From NCBI GenBank assembly GCA_026392415.1, contig JAPLCC010000049.1:1-64000 (forward strand): DNA of 64,000 nucleotides, read 5' to 3'. Each line of letters opens with the position of its first letter. The first letter of the stretch is position 1. The translations under genes were made by a program, and so were the position numbers. The stretch comes from Propionibacteriales bacterium (lineage in GTDB: Bacteria; Actinomycetota; Actinomycetes; Propionibacteriales; Nocardioidaceae). Below the pieces are notes generated by a model. The model did no database searches, had not been told where the DNA came from, and saw only the letters and a list, made by a program, of their open reading frames with translations. Below, in pieces: positions 36,663 through 50,953 of this stretch.

Positions 36663-37379
36663 ATGGCCACCTTGCTGCTCGTCCGACACGGGCGCACCAC
36701 CGCCAACGCGTCCGGGATTCTCGCCGGACGCACGCCCGGCGTCCTCCTGGACGACAGGGGGACCGAACAGGTCGCCGTCGCGGGTTCCCGGATCGCGGCC
36801 GTCCCGATCGTCCGGCTGGTCACCAGCCCGCAGGAGCGCTGCCGGCAGACCGCGGCCGCCGTGGCCGCAGCGCAGAAGTCTGCGAAGCACCCGGTGACCC
36901 GGGCGACGTCGGAGCGGGGGCTTGCGGAGTGCGACTACGGCGACTGGCAGGGCCAGGCGATCAAGGTGCTGCTCAAGGACCCGCTCTGGCGGACCGTCCA
37001 GCAACAACCCTCCGCGGTCACTTTCCCCGGTGGTGAGTCGATGGTGGCGATGCAGCACCGCGCCGTGGCCGCCGTACGCCGGATCGACGCGGCGGTGACC
37101 GAAGCGCACGGCGCCGGGGCCGTGTGGGTGGCGGTGAGCCACGGCGACATCATCAAGTCCCTGCTCGCCGATGCCCTGGGCATGCACCTGGACCTGTTCC
37201 AGCGGATCAACGTCGACCCGGCCTCGGTCTCGGTCATCCGTTACGCACCCGACCGCCCCTACGTCCTGGCCACCAACACCCACGCCGGGGACCTCTCCTG
37301 GCTCGCACAACCGCCGCCGAAGGCCGGCAGGAAGAGCCCCCCGGGCGCCGTCGTCGGCGGCGGTGCCGGTCCGGCTTGA
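36663..37379 (+). CDS. MSMEG_4193-type histidine phosphatase
   Basis: LLLVRHGRTTANASGILAGRTPGVLLDDRG; AVSHGDIIKSLLAD. Confidence 0.92.
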   Translation: MATLLLVRHGRTTANASGILAGRTPGVLLDDRGTEQVAVAGSRIAAVPIVRLVTSPQERCRQTAAAVAAAQKSAKHPVTRATSERGLAECDYGDWQGQAIKVLLKDPLWRTVQQQPSAVTFPGGESMVAMQHRAVAAVRRIDAAVTEAHGAGAVWVAVSHGDIIKSLLADALGMHLDLFQRINVDPASVSVIRYAPDRPYVLATNTHAGDLSWLAQPPPKAGRKSPPGAVVGGGAGPA

Positions 37380-37403
37380 ACACGCCTCGCTAGGGTTCCT
37401 CCC

Positions 37404-37958
37404 ATGCCGATCGTTCACTCCTTCGACCCGCCCGGGCGCTTCATCGCCGGCACCGTGGGCGAGCCCGGCAGTCGCACCTTCTTCATCCAGGCCGTCGACG
37501 GAATCCGCATCGTGTCCGTGGCGCTCGAGAAGCAGCAGGTGGAGGCACTGGCCCATCGCGTCGACGAGCTGCTCGACGAGGTCATCGCCGACGGCACCGC
37601 GCAGGTCGTCGTACCTGCCGTGGCCCCACTCGCCCTGATCGACGACGCGCCGTTGGCGCTGCCGATCGAGGAGGAGTTCCGCGCCGGCACCATGACGCTG
37701 TCCTGGGACCCCGAGGACGAGCGGGTGGTGATCGAGGTGTTCCCCATCGGCGAGGAGCCTGCGGAGCTCGCCGACGGCGAGGACCCGGCCGAGATGCTGC
37801 TCGTTCGTCTGGAGCCGGGCCAGGCACGAGCGTTCGTGAAGCGCGCGGAGTCGGTGATCGGCGCCGGGCGGCCGAGCTGCCCCTTCTGCGGCCACCCGAT
37901 CGACCCGGACAGTCACCTGTGCGTCCGGGCCAACGGGTTCAAGCGGCGCGACCCCTGA
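37404..37958 (+). CDS. DUF3090 family protein
   Basis: FDPPGRFIAGTVGEPGSRTFFIQAVDG...CPFCGHPIDPDSHLCVRANGF. Confidence 0.93.
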   Translation: MPIVHSFDPPGRFIAGTVGEPGSRTFFIQAVDGIRIVSVALEKQQVEALAHRVDELLDEVIADGTAQVVVPAVAPLALIDDAPLALPIEEEFRAGTMTLSWDPEDERVVIEVFPIGEEPAELADGEDPAEMLLVRLEPGQARAFVKRAESVIGAGRPSCPFCGHPIDPDSHLCVRANGFKRRDP

Positions 37959-37967
37959 GCCGACGCC

Positions 37968-38711
37968 GTGTCTGCGCTGACCATCAAGGGCCGGATCATG
38001 CCGGCCTCGAACGCGACGTTCCTCGGCGAGCTCGACGGCTGCGAGGTCGTCTACAAGCCGGTGGCGGGGGAGCGGCCGCTCTGGGACTTCCCGGACGGTT
38101 CACTCGCCCATCGCGAGATCGCGGCTCACCTGCTCTCGGCCGCCACCGGTTGGGACATCGTGCCGCGGACCTGGTGGGACGACGGTCCCCACGGCCCCGG
38201 CATGTTCCAGGAGTGGCAGGAGGTCGACCCCGAGCAGGACGCGGTGACCCTCGTCAGCGCCGGCGAGACGCCCGACGGCTGGCTCGAGGTCATGGACGGG
38301 CTCGACCAGCGCGACCGGCCGATCACCCTCGTGCACGAGGACACCGTCGCGCTGCGCCGGATGGCGGTCTACGACGTTCTCGCCAACAACGCCGACCGCA
38401 AGGGCGGGCACGTCCTGGCCATGCCCGACGGGCGCCGGCTCGGGGTCGACCACGGCGTCGCCTTCCACCATGATCCGAAGCTCCGCACGGTCCTGTGGGG
38501 GTGGGCCGGCACCGCGCTGACCGACGACGAGGCGTCCGTCGTCCGGACCGTTCTGGCCGCCGTACGCGGTGACCTCGGCGAAGAGCTGGGATTCCACCTC
38601 GAGGAGCACGAGATCGCCGCCCTCGAACGGCGCACCGAACGCCTGCTCTCGGCCGGCGAGCTGCCCGGCCCGTCCGGCCATGGCCCCGCCATTCCGTGGC
38701 CGCCGTTCTGA
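37968..38711 (+). CDS. SCO1664 family protein (kinase-fold-like)
   Basis: ASNATFLGELDGCEVVYKPVAGERPLWDFPDGSLAHREIAAHLLS; VLANNADRKGGHVL. Confidence 0.92.
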   Translation: MSALTIKGRIMPASNATFLGELDGCEVVYKPVAGERPLWDFPDGSLAHREIAAHLLSAATGWDIVPRTWWDDGPHGPGMFQEWQEVDPEQDAVTLVSAGETPDGWLEVMDGLDQRDRPITLVHEDTVALRRMAVYDVLANNADRKGGHVLAMPDGRRLGVDHGVAFHHDPKLRTVLWGWAGTALTDDEASVVRTVLAAVRGDLGEELGFHLEEHEIAALERRTERLLSAGELPGPSGHGPAIPWPPF

Positions 38712-38753
38712 CCAGTGCGACTGGCACTGGGTCGAGCAACTAGCATCAGCGCC

Positions 38754-39989
38754 ATGCGCGCATGGAACGCACCGGGCATCCCGGTCCTGCCGGTCCCCGG
38801 CCCCCCGGTCGTCCTCCACGACACCTCCACGGGCGGCCGCGTCGAGACGCGCCCGGACGGTCCTGCTCGCCTCTACGTCTGCGGCATCACGCCGTACGAC
38901 GCGACGCACATCGGTCACGCCAACACCTACGTCGCGTTCGACCTGCTCAACCGCGCCTGGCGCAACGCCGGCCACGAAGTGCGGTACGTCCAGAACGTCA
39001 CCGACGTCGACGACCCGCTGCTCGAGCGCGCGACGAAGGTCGGCGTCGACTGGGTCGAGCTCGCCGAGCGTGAGACCGAGCTGTTCCGCCATGACATGGA
39101 GGCGCTGCGCGTGCTCCCGCCCGTCGAGTACGTCGGCGCGGTCGAGTCGATCCCGCTGGTCATCGAGCTCCTCCAGCGCCTCGACGCAGGCGGCTCGCTC
39201 TACCGGGTCGAGACCGACACCTACTTCTCCGTCGCGGCCGACCCCGCGTTCGGCGAGGAGTCGCGCTACGACCGCGAGACCATGCTCCGCTTCTTCGCCG
39301 AGCGCGGCGGCGACCCGGACCGCGCAGGCAAGAAGGACCCGCTCGACTGCGTCGTTTGGCGTGGCGAGCGCGAGGGCGAGCCCTCCTGGGACAGCCCGTT
39401 CGGAAAGGGTCGGCCCGGGTGGCACATCGAGTGCGCCGCGATCGCTCTGACCCACCTCGGCACCGGCTTCGACGTGCAGGGCGGCGGCAGCGACCTGGTC
39501 TTCCCGCACCACGAGATGTGTGCGGGCCACGTGCAGGTGGCCACCGGAGAGCAGTTCGCCAAGGCCTACGGCCACGCCGGCATGGTCGCCTACGACGGAC
39601 AGAAGATGTCGAAGTCGCTGGGCAATCTGGTCTTCGTCTCGGCCCTGCGCAACAGCGACATCGACCCGATGGGGATCCGGCTCGCGCTCCTGCGCCACCA
39701 CTACCGGTCTGACTGGGAGTGGACCGACGCGCTGCTGTGGGCAGCTGTCGACGACGTCGCCAACTGGCGCCGTGCGCTTGCCCTGGGCGCCGGCGCCCAG
39801 GCTGCGCCCGTCGTACAGGAGATCCTCGCGGCGCTGGCCGACGACCTCGACGCTCCGCGGGCCACTGCCGCTGTCGATGCCTGGGTCAAGGCGACCCTGG
39901 GCACCGAGGGCCTGGCCGACACCAGCGACCCCGACGCCGCAGTGACGCTGCTGCCGGTCCTCGACGCTGCGCTCGGCCTCAGCCTCTGA
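38754..39989 (+). CDS. mshC: L-cysteine:1D-myo-inositol 2-amino-2-deoxy-alpha-D-glucopyranoside ligase
   Basis: CysS-like [51 protein letters not shown]. Confidence 0.94.
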   Translation: MRAWNAPGIPVLPVPGPPVVLHDTSTGGRVETRPDGPARLYVCGITPYDATHIGHANTYVAFDLLNRAWRNAGHEVRYVQNVTDVDDPLLERATKVGVDWVELAERETELFRHDMEALRVLPPVEYVGAVESIPLVIELLQRLDAGGSLYRVETDTYFSVAADPAFGEESRYDRETMLRFFAERGGDPDRAGKKDPLDCVVWRGEREGEPSWDSPFGKGRPGWHIECAAIALTHLGTGFDVQGGGSDLVFPHHEMCAGHVQVATGEQFAKAYGHAGMVAYDGQKMSKSLGNLVFVSALRNSDIDPMGIRLALLRHHYRSDWEWTDALLWAAVDDVANWRRALALGAGAQAAPVVQEILAALADDLDAPRATAAVDAWVKATLGTEGLADTSDPDAAVTLLPVLDAALGLSL

Positions 39990-39990
39990 G

Positions 39991-40836
39991 TCAGTCGTCG
40001 TCTCGGCGCTTGAGGTAGCGCTCGAACTCGCGGGCGATCGCCTCGCCTGACGCTTCGGGCAGGTCCACGGTGTCCCGCGACTCCTCCAGCGAGCGCACGT
40101 AGTCGGCGATCTCCTCGTCCTCCTCGGCGAGCTCGTCGACGCCGCGTTCCCAGGCGCGGGCCTCCTCGGGCAGGTCGCCGAGCGGAATCGGCGTCTCGAA
40201 GAGGTCCTCGAGCCGGACCAGCAGGGCCAGCGTGGCCTTGGGGCAGGGCGGCTGCGCGACGTAGTGGGGGACCGCGGCCCAGAAGGAGACGGCGGGGAGG
40301 TCGATCCGCGCACAGGCGTCCTGCAGCACGCCGACGATGCCCGTCGGACCCTCGTAGGTGGACTGCTCGAGCGCGAGCTGGTCCATCAGGTCGGGCTCGG
40401 TCGAGGAGCCCGACACCGGAATCGGCCGCGTGTGCGGGCTGTCGGACAGGAGCGCCCCGAGGGTGATCAGCAGTTCGCCGCCGAGGTCGTCGATCGCCGA
40501 CAGCAGCTCGGCGGTGAACTGACGCCAGCGCATGTTCGGTTCGATCCCGCGGATCAGGATGACGTCGCGGTCGAGGTCTGGCGGCGAGGCGACGGCGACA
40601 TGGGTGCTCGGCCAGTTCAGCTTGCGGAAGCCGTTGTCGTCGATGCCGACGATCGGACGATTGACCTGGAAGTCGTAGTACTCGTCCGGATCGATCACGG
40701 CAACCACCCGCGCATCCCACACCTTCATCAGGTGGTCGACCACGGCTGTTGCGGACTCTGCGGCGTCGTTCCAGCCCTCGAAGGCAGCGATGACCACCGG
40801 CCGTACGAGTTCGGGGACCGTCTCGATCTCCATCAC
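39991..40836 (-). CDS. PAC2 family protein
   Basis: VIAAFEGWNDAAESATAVVDHL; ALLSDSPHTRPIPVSG; leaderless GTG 40836 or ATG 40833. Confidence 0.9.
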   Translation of the reverse strand: MMEIETVPELVRPVVIAAFEGWNDAAESATAVVDHLMKVWDARVVAVIDPDEYYDFQVNRPIVGIDDNGFRKLNWPSTHVAVASPPDLDRDVILIRGIEPNMRWRQFTAELLSAIDDLGGELLITLGALLSDSPHTRPIPVSGSSTEPDLMDQLALEQSTYEGPTGIVGVLQDACARIDLPAVSFWAAVPHYVAQPPCPKATLALLVRLEDLFETPIPLGDLPEEARAWERGVDELAEEDEEIADYVRSLEESRDTVDLPEASGEAIAREFERYLKRRDDD

Positions 40837-40864
40837 AATGCCGAGCCTAGTGCCCGCGTCCGAG

Positions 40865-40870
40865 TAGGAT
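40865..40870 (+). promoter_or_regulatory. Predicted -10 box TAGGAT for metH
   Basis: TANNNT motif 6 nt upstream of the first base of riboswitch P1 (40877). Confidence 0.6.
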
Positions 40871-40876
40871 GCAGAT

Positions 40877-40947
40877 GTCGAGAGGCGTTGCAACGGATGC
40901 AGATCACGAGGTCTGGTCCGCCACGCTCGGCAGAGCCAAGGACGCCT
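40877..40947 (+). ncRNA. Candidate S-adenosylhomocysteine (SAH) riboswitch aptamer
   Basis: P1 GTCGAG(40877-82)/CTCGGC(40926-31); TTGCAACGG core; P2 CGGA(40894-97)/TCCG(40917-20) with distal stem CAGATC/GGTCTG; CCACGC element; pseudoknot AGGCGT(40883-88)/ACGCCT(40942-47). Confidence 0.78.
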
Positions 40948-40963
40948 TCCGCTTTACGGAAGG
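40945..40963 (+). promoter_or_regulatory. RBS-sequestering hairpin CCTTCCG-CTTTA-CGGAAGG, mutually exclusive with riboswitch pseudoknot
   Basis: Perfect 7-bp stem; shares CCT 40945-40947 with pseudoknot strand and pairs GGAAGG Shine-Dalgarno. Confidence 0.75.
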
Positions 40964-40970
40964 AATCTAC

Positions 40971-44699
<3,729 letters not shown>

Positions 44700-44701
44700 C
44701 G

Positions 44702-45340
44702 GTGAAGGCAGTCCTCTGGGACATGGACGGCACCCTCGTCGACACCGAGCCCTACTGGATGGCCACGGAGTCGGCGATCGCTGAGGCGCACGGGGGCACG
44801 TGGACCCACGAGGACGCGATGAAGCTGGTCGGCAACGACCTGGTCGTGTCGGGGGAGTACATCAAGGCGAAGCTCGGCCTGGAGCAGTCGGCCGAGGAGG
44901 TCGTGGAGATGCTGCTCGACGGTGTCGTCGAGCAGGTCCGCCATGCCGTGCCGTGGTGCGACGGTGCCCGCGAACTGCTGCTCTCGCTCCGTGCAGCGGG
45001 CGTGCCGTGTGGACTGGTGACGATGTCCTACCAGCGGTTCGTTGCGCCCATCCTCGAGCACCTGCCGCCGGAGACGTTCCGCGTGATCGTCACCGGCGAC
45101 ATGGTCAGCGAGGGCAAGCCGCACCCGGAGGCCTATCTCACGGCTGCGGCGGCCCTCGGGGTGGACCCGGCCGACTGCATCGCCATCGAGGACTCGCCGA
45201 CGGGTGCGCGGTCAGCAGAGGCCGCCGGTTGTCGCGTGCTGGTGGTCCCGAACCACGTGCCGGTGCCCGAAGCTCCCGGTCGCACGTTCCGGGACACGCT
45301 CGAAGGACTCACGCCGGAGGCGTTGAACTCACTGCTGTGA
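44702..45340 (+). CDS. HAD-family hydrolase (phosphatase)
   Basis: VKAVLWDMDGTLVDTEPYW; CIAIEDSPTGARSAEAAG. Confidence 0.93.
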   Translation: MKAVLWDMDGTLVDTEPYWMATESAIAEAHGGTWTHEDAMKLVGNDLVVSGEYIKAKLGLEQSAEEVVEMLLDGVVEQVRHAVPWCDGARELLLSLRAAGVPCGLVTMSYQRFVAPILEHLPPETFRVIVTGDMVSEGKPHPEAYLTAAAALGVDPADCIAIEDSPTGARSAEAAGCRVLVVPNHVPVPEAPGRTFRDTLEGLTPEALNSLL

Positions 45341-46226
45341 GGGGCAGCGTCGGCGCGGCCGTCAGAGGAAAGGGCGGGGGAGTCCCGTCGTACGACGGGC
45401 ACAGAGCCTGGTGCGCGCACCAGCGACAGCCGAAGCCCGGCCGGGACTCGAACTCGCCCTTCTCCGTCGCGAGCCGGATGGCCTGCCAGACGGCCTGCAC
45501 CTTGCGCTCGGTCGCCAACAGGTCCTGCTCGTCGGGCTCGTAGCGAAGCACCTGACTGTCGCCGAGGTAGACCAGCTGCAGCATCTTCGGGACCACTCCG
45601 CGAGTACGCCACAGGACGAGCGCGTAGAACTTGAGCTGGAAGAGCACCTTGCTCTCGAACTTCTCGTTGACCGCGTTTCCGGTCTTGTAGTCCACGATCC
45701 GGATGGCGCCGTCAGGCGCCACATCCACCCGGTCGATGACACCTCGCAACAGCAACTTCGTGTCGGTCAGCGTCTCGACGTACAACTCGCGCTCGGCCGG
45801 CTCCAGGCGGGTCGGGTCCTCGAGGTCGAAGTACTTCACCAGGGTCTCGCGGCACGACACCAGCCACTCGGTGATCTCGGGGCCGTCGACGGGGAACATG
45901 GACGAGACCGCCGGCTCGGCCTCCTGAAGGTCCGCCCACGCCGGCGCGAGCATCGTCTCGGCACGCTCGGGCGTCCGCTCGACAGCTGGCAGGTCGAACA
46001 ACCTCTCCAGGACCGTGTGGATCACCGTGCCGCGCACCGCGGCAGGCGAGGGCGGCTCCGGGAGCCGGTCGATCGTGCGGAACCGGTAGAGCAACGGGCA
46101 GGACAGGAAGTCACCGACGCGCGAGGGGGACAGCGCGCCCAGCACGTCGACGCCGTCGACGCGAGTGCCACCGCGCTCCGACGGATCGGCCGGCTCGAGG
46201 CCGGTCCGCGCGGGCTGTGTGGTCAT
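45309..46226 (-). CDS. RecB-family exonuclease (PD-(D/E)XK)
   Basis: LSPSRVGDFLSCPLLYRFRTIDRLPEPPSPAAVRGTVIHTVLE; IRIVDYKTGN; CRWCAHQALCPSY. Confidence 0.9.
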   Translation of the reverse strand: MTTQPARTGLEPADPSERGGTRVDGVDVLGALSPSRVGDFLSCPLLYRFRTIDRLPEPPSPAAVRGTVIHTVLERLFDLPAVERTPERAETMLAPAWADLQEAEPAVSSMFPVDGPEITEWLVSCRETLVKYFDLEDPTRLEPAERELYVETLTDTKLLLRGVIDRVDVAPDGAIRIVDYKTGNAVNEKFESKVLFQLKFYALVLWRTRGVVPKMLQLVYLGDSQVLRYEPDEQDLLATERKVQAVWQAIRLATEKGEFESRPGFGCRWCAHQALCPSYDGTPPPFPLTAAPTLPLTAVSSTPPA

Positions 46227-46294
46227 GGGTCCGACACTAGGCGAGCCCTCCGACACCTCACGGCCGCGGGACGCGCGACACATAGGGTTGTGCC

Positions 46295-47038
46295 ATGAGT
46301 CGATCCTCCGAAAGCCTCCGGCGACGCCTGGCCGCCATGCCTGAGCGCATCGGACATGCCGCCCGCGGTCGATATCCGGTCGTCGCGGTGACCGGCATGA
46401 CCGGCGTGGGCAAGACCCAGCTGACCGACCGACTCGCCGGAAGTGCCGACGAGGCCGCTGCCGACGTGGGCTCCGCGGTGATGGAGAAGCGCACCCGGCG
46501 TTCGTCCGGGCTTCGAGGCTTCCGCTTCCGGGTGGTGCCCGGCGACAACGCGGCCACCCGACTGGGCGCTCTCGACGAGGTCTTCCACGACGACCCTGTC
46601 GACGGCGTCCTGCCCGTGGTGGCCAACGGCCACGCCACCGCCAGGCGTGCTGCAGGGACGAGCGGCGCGGCAGAGGCCAGCCGCGAGGAACAGCTGGCCG
46701 CCGAACTGGAGGACTGGTCGATCACCTCGCACCGGATCGCCTCCATGGCTGTCCGGCGCGACCGGCCGATCTGGCTGGTGATCGTCGTGACCAAGGCCGA
46801 CCTCTTCGCCGACGAACTGGCGGACGTCGTGCACTACTACTCGCCGGGCAGCGGTTCGCCGTTCGCTGACAAGGTCGACGAGCTGCGCGCACTGGCCGGT
46901 GGGGCGCGTCTGTCGGTGGACGTACTCGCCGTCAGCACCCTGCCCGGCGACCGCAAGTCGGCGATGCCGGCCAAGCGGAGCACCCAACTGCTGGACGCCC
47001 TCGCCACGCGCCTCGAGCAGTTGAGCGGCCACCGGTAG
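46295..47038 (+). CDS. P-loop NTPase/small GTPase-like protein
   Basis: VVAVTGMTGVGKTQLTDRL; LVIVVTKADLFADEL (TKAD). Confidence 0.78.
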   Translation: MSRSSESLRRRLAAMPERIGHAARGRYPVVAVTGMTGVGKTQLTDRLAGSADEAAADVGSAVMEKRTRRSSGLRGFRFRVVPGDNAATRLGALDEVFHDDPVDGVLPVVANGHATARRAAGTSGAAEASREEQLAAELEDWSITSHRIASMAVRRDRPIWLVIVVTKADLFADELADVVHYYSPGSGSPFADKVDELRALAGGARLSVDVLAVSTLPGDRKSAMPAKRSTQLLDALATRLEQLSGHR

Positions 47039-47047
47039 CCTCGAAGC

Positions 47048-48172
47048 ATGTCCGAGCCCGAGGTCCCCGCACGACCACCGTCGCCGCGGGGCATGATCCG
47101 GATCGGGCGAATCGCCGGCAGTGACGTCCTCGTCGCGAACTCCTGGTTCCTCGTCGCTGCCCTGATCGCCTACATCATGGGTCCCCGGGTGGACGAGGTG
47201 CAGAGCGGCCTCGGCGCCTGGAAGTACGTCGTCGGGCTGGCCTTCGCGATAGCGCTCTACCTCGCGATCCTCCTCCACGAGGCATCCCACGCGGTCGTCG
47301 CCAAACGCTTCGGCTTCCGGGTCGAGTCGATCACCCTGCACTTCCTCGGTGGCGCGACATCGATCGTCGGCGAGGCCCGTCGGCCGCGCCAGGAGTTCTG
47401 GATCGCCGTGGTGGGACCGATCACCTCGCTGGCCGTCGGTGCTGCCGCGCTGGGCCTCTACTTCGTCGTACCCCCGGGCCTCGGGCGACTGGTCATCGAG
47501 GGCCTGGCCGGCGCGAACCTGATGATCGGGGTGCTCAACCTGGTCCCGGGACTCCCGCTCGACGGTGGCCGGGTCCTCAAGGCCGGTGTGTGGGCAGCGA
47601 CCGGTCGTGTGCACACCGGCACCATCGCGGCCGCCTGGGGCGGCCGGGTGACCGCCGTGCTGGTGCTGGTCTGGGCGCTGCTCAGCGCGACGACCGGCAG
47701 CGTGGTCAACCCGGTCATCCTCGCCATCGTCGCCCTCTTCCTCTGGACCGGCGCCAGTCAGTCGCTGGCCGCCGCCCGGGTGGTGCGGCGACTGGCGCAG
47801 GTGGTCCCGCACGAACTCGCGCGTCGCACCCTGGCGGTTCCCGACGACCTCCCGCTCGCGGAAGCCGTCAGGCGGGCCAGGGAGGCCGGCGCCGGCAGCA
47901 TCGTGACGGTCACCTCGGACGGGCGCCCGATCGGCGTCGTCGACGAGCAGGCAGTCAACGCGATGCCCGACGACCGGAAGCCCTGGGTCGCGGTGTCGAC
48001 CGTGGCGCGCAGCCTGGCCGGCGGGCGGGCCCTGCCTGCCTCGATCGACGGAGCCGACCTGATCGACGCGCTGCGCAACTCACCCGCCTCGGAGTACGTC
48101 CTGCTCGCCGAGGACGGCAGCGTCTACGGCGTCCTGGCGGCCGCCGACATCGCGCGTGCCGTGCAGCGATAG
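47048..48172 (+). CDS. Site-2 protease family (M50) metallopeptidase with CBS-like region
   Basis: ILLHEASHAVVAKRFGFRV; NLVPGLPLDGGRVLKA. Confidence 0.93.
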   Translation: MSEPEVPARPPSPRGMIRIGRIAGSDVLVANSWFLVAALIAYIMGPRVDEVQSGLGAWKYVVGLAFAIALYLAILLHEASHAVVAKRFGFRVESITLHFLGGATSIVGEARRPRQEFWIAVVGPITSLAVGAAALGLYFVVPPGLGRLVIEGLAGANLMIGVLNLVPGLPLDGGRVLKAGVWAATGRVHTGTIAAAWGGRVTAVLVLVWALLSATTGSVVNPVILAIVALFLWTGASQSLAAARVVRRLAQVVPHELARRTLAVPDDLPLAEAVRRAREAGAGSIVTVTSDGRPIGVVDEQAVNAMPDDRKPWVAVSTVARSLAGGRALPASIDGADLIDALRNSPASEYVLLAEDGSVYGVLAAADIARAVQR

Positions 48173-48181
48173 ATTGCGCCG

Positions 48182-49135
48182 GTGAACGACGCAACTTCCG
48201 ACGTGCCCCCGGAGGCCTGGTCCGGCGTCCATCGTGGACCGCTGCGCGAGGGCGAATGGGTGCGACTGGTCGATGGCAAGGGCCGTCGCCACAATTTCGC
48301 GCTCGAGTCCGGCAAGCGGTTCTTCTCCAACAAGGGACACCTGGAGCACGACGAGCTGATCGGTCGCGAGGAAGGCTTCACCGTGACCTCCTCGGTCAAC
48401 GGCGAGTACCTCGTCTTCCGCCCCCTGCTGTCCGAGTACGTCGTCTCGATGCCGCGCGGCGCCGCAGTGGTCTATCCCAAGGACTCGGCGCAGATCATCT
48501 CGATGGCCGACATCTTCCCGGGTGCGCACGTGGTGGAAGCCGGCGTCGGGTCGGGCGCACTGACCTGCTCGCTGTTGCGTGCCGTCGGCCCCTACGGCCG
48601 CGTGTCGTCGTACGAACGCCGCGAGGAGTTCGCTGACGTCGCCCGACGCAACGTGACCCAGTTCTTCGGCGCACCCGACGGCGAGACCCACCCGGCCTGG
48701 GAGCTCACGCTCGGCGACCTCGCCGAGGAGCTGCCCGCGTCGGGGAAGCGCTGCGACCGGATCATCCTCGACATGCTGGCTCCCTGGGACTGTCTGGACG
48801 CCGCCGCCGAGGCGTTGCTGCCCGGCGGCATCATCTGCGCGTACGTCGCGACCACGACCCAGCTCTCGAAGTTCGTCGAGGCCGTCCGCATGCACGGCGG
48901 CTTCACCGAGCCGGCTCCGTGGGAGTCGCTCGTCCGCGACTGGCACGTCGAGGGCCTGGCCGTCCGGCCCGGGCACAAGATGATCGGTCACACAGCGTTC
49001 CTGGTCACGGCTCGCCGGATGGCGCCCGGTGAGCGGGCTCCATTGAAGAAGCGGCGGCCGGCGCCGGGGGCCTACGGACCCGACTACGACGGGCCGCGAC
49101 CGCCCGGCGTGCCGGAAATCACCGAAACTCCCTGA
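48182..49135 (+). CDS. trmI: tRNA (adenine-N1)-methyltransferase
   Basis: SMADIFPGAHVVEAGVGSGALTCSLLRAVGPYGRVSSYERREEFA. Confidence 0.93.
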   Translation: MNDATSDVPPEAWSGVHRGPLREGEWVRLVDGKGRRHNFALESGKRFFSNKGHLEHDELIGREEGFTVTSSVNGEYLVFRPLLSEYVVSMPRGAAVVYPKDSAQIISMADIFPGAHVVEAGVGSGALTCSLLRAVGPYGRVSSYERREEFADVARRNVTQFFGAPDGETHPAWELTLGDLAEELPASGKRCDRIILDMLAPWDCLDAAAEALLPGGIICAYVATTTQLSKFVEAVRMHGGFTEPAPWESLVRDWHVEGLAVRPGHKMIGHTAFLVTARRMAPGERAPLKKRRPAPGAYGPDYDGPRPPGVPEITETP

Positions 49136-49169
49136 ACCGACCCAGTAGGGTCAATTCAGGAGGTGTGCC

Positions 49170-50933
49170 ATGACCAACATGGGAGAAGGCACCTCGGGAA
49201 GCCAGAGCTCCCCGAGCCGCCAGGAACTAGAGGACCAGGTCGGATTCCTCGAGGCCGAGATCCACGACCTGCGCCGGCGCCTGATCGACACGCCCGGGTC
49301 CACTGCGCGGTCCGTGGACATGCGCCTCGCGGACACCCAGCGGTCGCTGGCGGCGGTGACGGCCCAGAACGAGCGCCTCGCCAGCACCTTGCGCGAGGCC
49401 CGTGACCAGATCCTGAAGCTCAAGGAGGAGGTCGACCGGCTCGCCCAGCCGCCGGCCGGCTTCGGCACCTTCCTCCAGCGCAACGAGGACGACTCGGTCG
49501 ACGTGTTCACCGGTGGCCGCAAACTGCGCGTCAGCGTGAGCCCCAACGTCGACCTCGACACCTTGCGTCGCGGCCAGGAGGTCATGCTCAACGAGGCGAT
49601 GAACGTCGTCGCAGCGTTCGAGTACGAGACGGTCGGCGAGGTCGTCATGTTCAAGGAGCTGCTGGCCGACGGCGAACGCGTCCTGGTCATCGCCAACGCC
49701 GACGAGGAGCGCGTGGTCCGTCTGGCCGACCCGCTCTTCAACGAGACCCTGCGCGCCGGAGACTCGCTGCTGCTCGACTCCCGCGCCGGCTATGTCTACG
49801 AGAAGGTGCCGAAGTCCGAGGTCGAGGAACTCGTCCTTGAAGAGGTGCCCGACATCTCCTACGAGTCCATCGGTGGTCTGGGCAACCAGATCGAGATGAT
49901 CCAGGACGCCGTCGAGCTGCCGTACCTCTACCCCGAGCTCTTCGCCGAGCACGAGCTGAAGCCGCCGAAGGGGATCCTGCTCTACGGCCCGCCCGGCTGT
50001 GGCAAGACGCTGATCGCCAAGGCGGTCGCCAACTCGCTGGCCAAGAAGGTCGCGGCAAAGACGGGCCAGGAGGGGAAGTCCTACTTCCTCAACATCAAGG
50101 GACCCGAGCTGCTCAACAAGTACGTCGGCGAGACCGAGCGCCACATCCGCCTCGTCTTCCAGCGTGCCCGCGAGAAGGCCAGCACCGGTACGCCGGTCAT
50201 CGTCTTCTTCGATGAGATGGACTCGCTGTTCCGCACCCGGGGCTCGGGTGTCTCCTCTGACGTCGAGAACACCATCGTCCCGCAGCTGCTGAGCGAGATC
50301 GACGGTGTCGAGCTGCTCGAGAACGTCCTGGTCATCGGCGCCTCCAACCGCGAGGACATGATCGACCCGGCGATCCTGCGTCCGGGCCGCCTGGACGTGA
50401 AGATCAAGATCGAGCGTCCCGATGCCGAGTCCGCACGCGACATCTTCAGCAAGTACCTCACCACCTCGCTGCCCCTGCACGCCGAGGACGTCGCCGAGTT
50501 CGGCGGCGACCGGCAGGCCACGATCGGGGGGATGATCCGCGCCACCGTCGAGCGGATGTACACCGAGACCGAGGAGAACCGCTTCCTCGAGGTGACCTAC
50601 GCCAACGGCGACAAGGAAGTTCTCTACTTCAAGGACTTCAACTCCGGCGCCATGATCCAGAACATTGTCGACCGGGCGAAGAAGATGGCGATCAAGGACT
50701 TCATCGACCACAGCCAGAAGGGTCTGCGGGTCTCGCACCTGCTCCAGGCGTGCGTCGACGAGTTCAAGGAGAACGAGGACCTGCCCAACACCACCAACCC
50801 CGATGACTGGGCGCGGATCTCCGGCAAGAAGGGCGAGCGGATCGTCTTCATCCGCACGCTCGTCACCGGCAAGCACGGCACCGAGCCGGGCCGATCCATC
50901 GACACGGTCAACGACACGGGCCAATACCTGTAG
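49170..50933 (+). CDS. mpa: Proteasome-associated AAA ATPase
   Basis: 587 aa; N-terminal coiled coil, [28 protein letters not shown]-terminal GQYL docking motif. Confidence 0.96.
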   Translation: MTNMGEGTSGSQSSPSRQELEDQVGFLEAEIHDLRRRLIDTPGSTARSVDMRLADTQRSLAAVTAQNERLASTLREARDQILKLKEEVDRLAQPPAGFGTFLQRNEDDSVDVFTGGRKLRVSVSPNVDLDTLRRGQEVMLNEAMNVVAAFEYETVGEVVMFKELLADGERVLVIANADEERVVRLADPLFNETLRAGDSLLLDSRAGYVYEKVPKSEVEELVLEEVPDISYESIGGLGNQIEMIQDAVELPYLYPELFAEHELKPPKGILLYGPPGCGKTLIAKAVANSLAKKVAAKTGQEGKSYFLNIKGPELLNKYVGETERHIRLVFQRAREKASTGTPVIVFFDEMDSLFRTRGSGVSSDVENTIVPQLLSEIDGVELLENVLVIGASNREDMIDPAILRPGRLDVKIKIERPDAESARDIFSKYLTTSLPLHAEDVAEFGGDRQATIGGMIRATVERMYTETEENRFLEVTYANGDKEVLYFKDFNSGAMIQNIVDRAKKMAIKDFIDHSQKGLRVSHLLQACVDEFKENEDLPNTTNPDDWARISGKKGERIVFIRTLVTGKHGTEPGRSIDTVNDTGQYL

Positions 50934-50953
50934 GACCCGCGTAGGCTCGATGC

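Noticed and set aside
40869-40970. Upstream ATG (40869) as metH start
   Set aside because: It would place the SAH-riboswitch-like structure inside the CDS; GTG 40971 has a well-spaced GGAAGGA RBS
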